A stretch of DNA of 7,653 nt from Microcaldota archaeon (GTDB lineage Archaea > Micrarchaeota > Micrarchaeia > Anstonellales > Bilamarchaeaceae), in assembly GCA_026992595.1 (NCBI GenBank), contig JALWZW010000015.1, forward strand, positions 1 through 7,653, read 5' to 3'. The translations under genes and the position numbers were made by a program. Below, piece after piece: positions 7,214-7,653 of the stretch; position 1 is the first letter of the stretch, and every line of letters starts with the position of its first letter. The notes under the pieces were generated by a model that worked only from the letters and a program-made list of their open reading frames with translations, was not told where the DNA came from and did no database searches.

Positions 7214-7264
7214 TTTTGGAAAAGCGGGAAAAACTTTATGGGAATGTGCGGGAAATATGGAAAA
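7205..7264. repeat. Direct repeat copy 2: five GGGAA-type boxes at the ATPase promoter
   Basis: Boxes start at 7217 (TGGAAAA), 7226 (GGGAAAA), 7240 (GGGAA), 7250 (GGGAAA) and 7259 (GGAAAA), with spacings 9, 14, 10 and 9, identical to copy 1. It spans the ATPase TATA box and the 50 bp upstream of it, the usual place for archaeal activator or autorepressor sites. The strongest identity to copy 1 is from the T-run through the fourth box. Confidence 0.8.
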
Positions 7265-7266
7265 GC

Positions 7267-7346
7267 GAAAGAGAATTGTGGGTATTAAGGGAAATTAAAG
7301 GGTGAAGATTGGGGTTGGGAAAGGTTGAAAAGGTAAGGGGTGTGGA
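7267..7346. other. 80-nt stretch without C on the plus strand, with spaced G-runs
   Basis: Between the C at 7266 and the C at 7347 the plus strand has no cytosine. G-runs start at 7280, 7289, 7300, 7311, 7317 and 7337. No reading frame or hairpin is apparent. On the minus strand it is the G-free, pyrimidine-rich region just 3' of the tRNA gene, so it may act as an unstructured trailer or terminator for that transcript, or continue the box array of repeat copy 2. The whole gap between the ATPase start and the tRNA (7182-7342) holds only this and the promoter/repeat. Confidence 0.6.
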
Positions 7347-7427
7347 CCGGGCGGGATTTTCACTTACGCTTTGAACCCACAGCCTCCTCCACGCCAAGGA
7401 GGCGATCTACCGTTGATCTACCGGCCC
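7343..7427 (-). tRNA. tRNA-Ala(GGC), with a 13-nt T-loop intron
   Basis: Folded by hand on the minus strand. Acceptor GGGCCGG/CCGGTCC contains the G3:U70 pair that marks alanine tRNAs. U8-A9 follow, then D-stem GATC/GATC with loop AACGGTA, anticodon stem CCTCC/GGAGG with loop TTGGCGT (anticodon GGC, reading GCC and GCU), variable loop AGGCT, and T-stem GTGGG/CCCGC. The T-loop is TTCAAAT once 13 nt are removed. The mature length is 72 nt with discriminator A73. CCA is not encoded (CAC follows). The tRNA begins 25 nt after the lsm stop, so it may be co-transcribed with lsm or use a weak TATA-like site overlapping that stop. The flanks GTGT (7428-7431) and ACAC (7340-7343) would lengthen the precursor acceptor stem by 4 bp. 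Confidence 0.93.
7357..7369 (-). other. tRNA intron at position 59/60, minimal bulge-helix-bulge
   Basis: GCGTAAGTGAAAA is the intron. The precursor folds as outer helix GUGGG/CCCGC, a 4-bp central helix UUCA/UGAA, 3-nt bulges AAG and AAU on opposite strands, and an inner C-G pair closed by a GUAA (GNRA) tetraloop. Cutting each bulge after its second base, as the archaeal splicing endonuclease does, removes exactly 13 nt and restores T-loop TTCAAAT. Exons are 7370-7427 and 7343-7356. Confidence 0.88.
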
Positions 7428-7449
7428 ACACGCGAGCATTTAAGGCGGG

Positions 7450-7457
7450 ATTTTAAC
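7450..7457 (-). promoter_or_regulatory. Possible TATA-like site for tRNA-Ala
   Basis: On the minus strand GTTAAAAT, overlapping the lsm stop codon, lies 23-30 bp upstream of the mature tRNA 5' end. A second AT-rich stretch (CTTAAATG, 7438-7445) is too close. Read-through from lsm is equally possible. Confidence 0.3.
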
Positions 7458-7653
7458 TAGGCGATATGTAGGTTATGGAGTCCCCTCTTACTAAAACGGT
7501 GCCTATCCCTCTCTTCACTTCGCCATTCACAATTTGCTCTGCCTTCTCCAGCACAATGTTCATGTGCACATCGTAGGCAACCATCACCCCTCTTAATTCA
7601 TACCCGCCTTTCATCCCTATTATTACGGTGTTGTTCAATGCATTATTTAGCAC
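7453..7653 (-). CDS. Sm-like archaeal RNA-binding protein (LSm), 5'-truncated by window edge
   Basis: Subunit of a ring (usually a heptamer) that binds U-rich RNA and takes part in RNA processing. The visible 66 residues hold Sm1, VIIGMKGGYELRGVMVAYD followed by VHMNIVLEKAEQI (the His-Met-Asn RNA-binding loop), and Sm2, GTVLVRGDSITYISP, with the conserved (I/V)RG(D/N). Homologues normally have several residues before LNNALN ('RPLDvLnnaln'), so the GTG at 7651-7653 is probably internal and the true start lies beyond the window. The protein ends shortly after the last Sm strand, which is normal for archaeal LSm. In many archaea lsm is followed by the gene for ribosomal protein L37e; here tRNA-Ala follows after 25 nt. 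Confidence 0.93.
   Translation of the reverse strand: MLNNALNNTVIIGMKGGYELRGVMVAYDVHMNIVLEKAEQIVNGEVKRGIGTVLVRGDSITYISPS

Noticed and set aside
6001..7264. CRISPR array or insertion sequence ends
   Set aside because: Only two long copies, in direct orientation, with a normal gene between; no transposase, inverted ends or spacers. A target-site duplication of 60 bp would be too long.
6595..7305. Plus-strand reading frames opposite the AAA+ ATPase
   Set aside because: They are low-complexity antisense frames of a gene with clear Walker A/B and winged-helix motifs; no ribosome binding site or family resemblance.
7280..7340. G-quadruplex from G-runs
   Set aside because: Runs of three or more G occur, but loops are uneven (up to 17 nt) and phased protein sites explain the pattern at least as well; not supported without measurement.
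7338..7429. tRNA fold with acceptor GTGGGCC/GGTCCAC
   Set aside because: That register shifts the ends by two bases, breaks U8-A9 and the D-stem spacing and loses the alanine G3:U70 pair; the GGGCCGG/CCGGTCC register satisfies all of these.

Overview
The window is archaeal. It holds the distal half of an A-type (V-type-like) ATP synthase operon, a class 1 pyruvoyl-type speD beside speE, an Sm-like (LSm) protein, TATA boxes 23-32 bp upstream of start codons (leaderless genes), GGTGA-type ribosome binding sites, and a tRNA whose intron sits in a bulge-helix-bulge (BHB) fold. I cannot name the phylum. A tRNA intron outside position 37/38 is commoner in Thermoproteota, Nitrososphaerota, Korarchaeota and some DPANN lineages than in classical Euryarchaeota.

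Layout: the left 4.7 kb (plus strand) carries atpC (5' end outside the window), atpF, atpA, atpB and atpD. These are packed with ATGA stop/start overlaps or a 4-nt gap and form the stalk and catalytic head of the ATP synthase. The operon ends in a T-rich tract that lies inside the 3' end of the next gene. From 4666 rightward every gene is on the minus strand. Read in transcription order these are: a partial lsm gene, tRNA-Ala(GGC), an AAA+ ATPase with a C-terminal winged helix (Orc1/Cdc6-like architecture, function not assigned), speD and speE. speD and speE overlap, and speE starts at a TTG behind a strong Shine-Dalgarno placed inside speD. SpeD makes decarboxylated AdoMet and SpeE uses it as aminopropyl donor, so the pair forms a polyamine module.

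Two things stand out. (1) The AAA+ ATPase gene is bracketed by two ~60-bp direct repeats exactly 1204 bp apart (6001-6060 and 7205-7264). Each contains five GGGAA-type boxes with the same spacing (9, 14, 10 and 9 bp). One copy abuts the ATPase's own TATA box; the other lies between the ATPase stop codon and the speD promoter. G-runs continue beyond the second copy at about helical spacing into an 80-nt stretch with no C. This looks like a multi-site protein-DNA element (operator, or replicator-type iterons) paired with the ATPase. (2) The tRNA-Ala carries a 13-nt intron in the T-loop (position 59/60) that folds into an almost minimal BHB with a GUAA tetraloop, and its flanks extend the acceptor stem by 4 bp.

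No insertion sequence, CRISPR array, intein or broken gene was seen.
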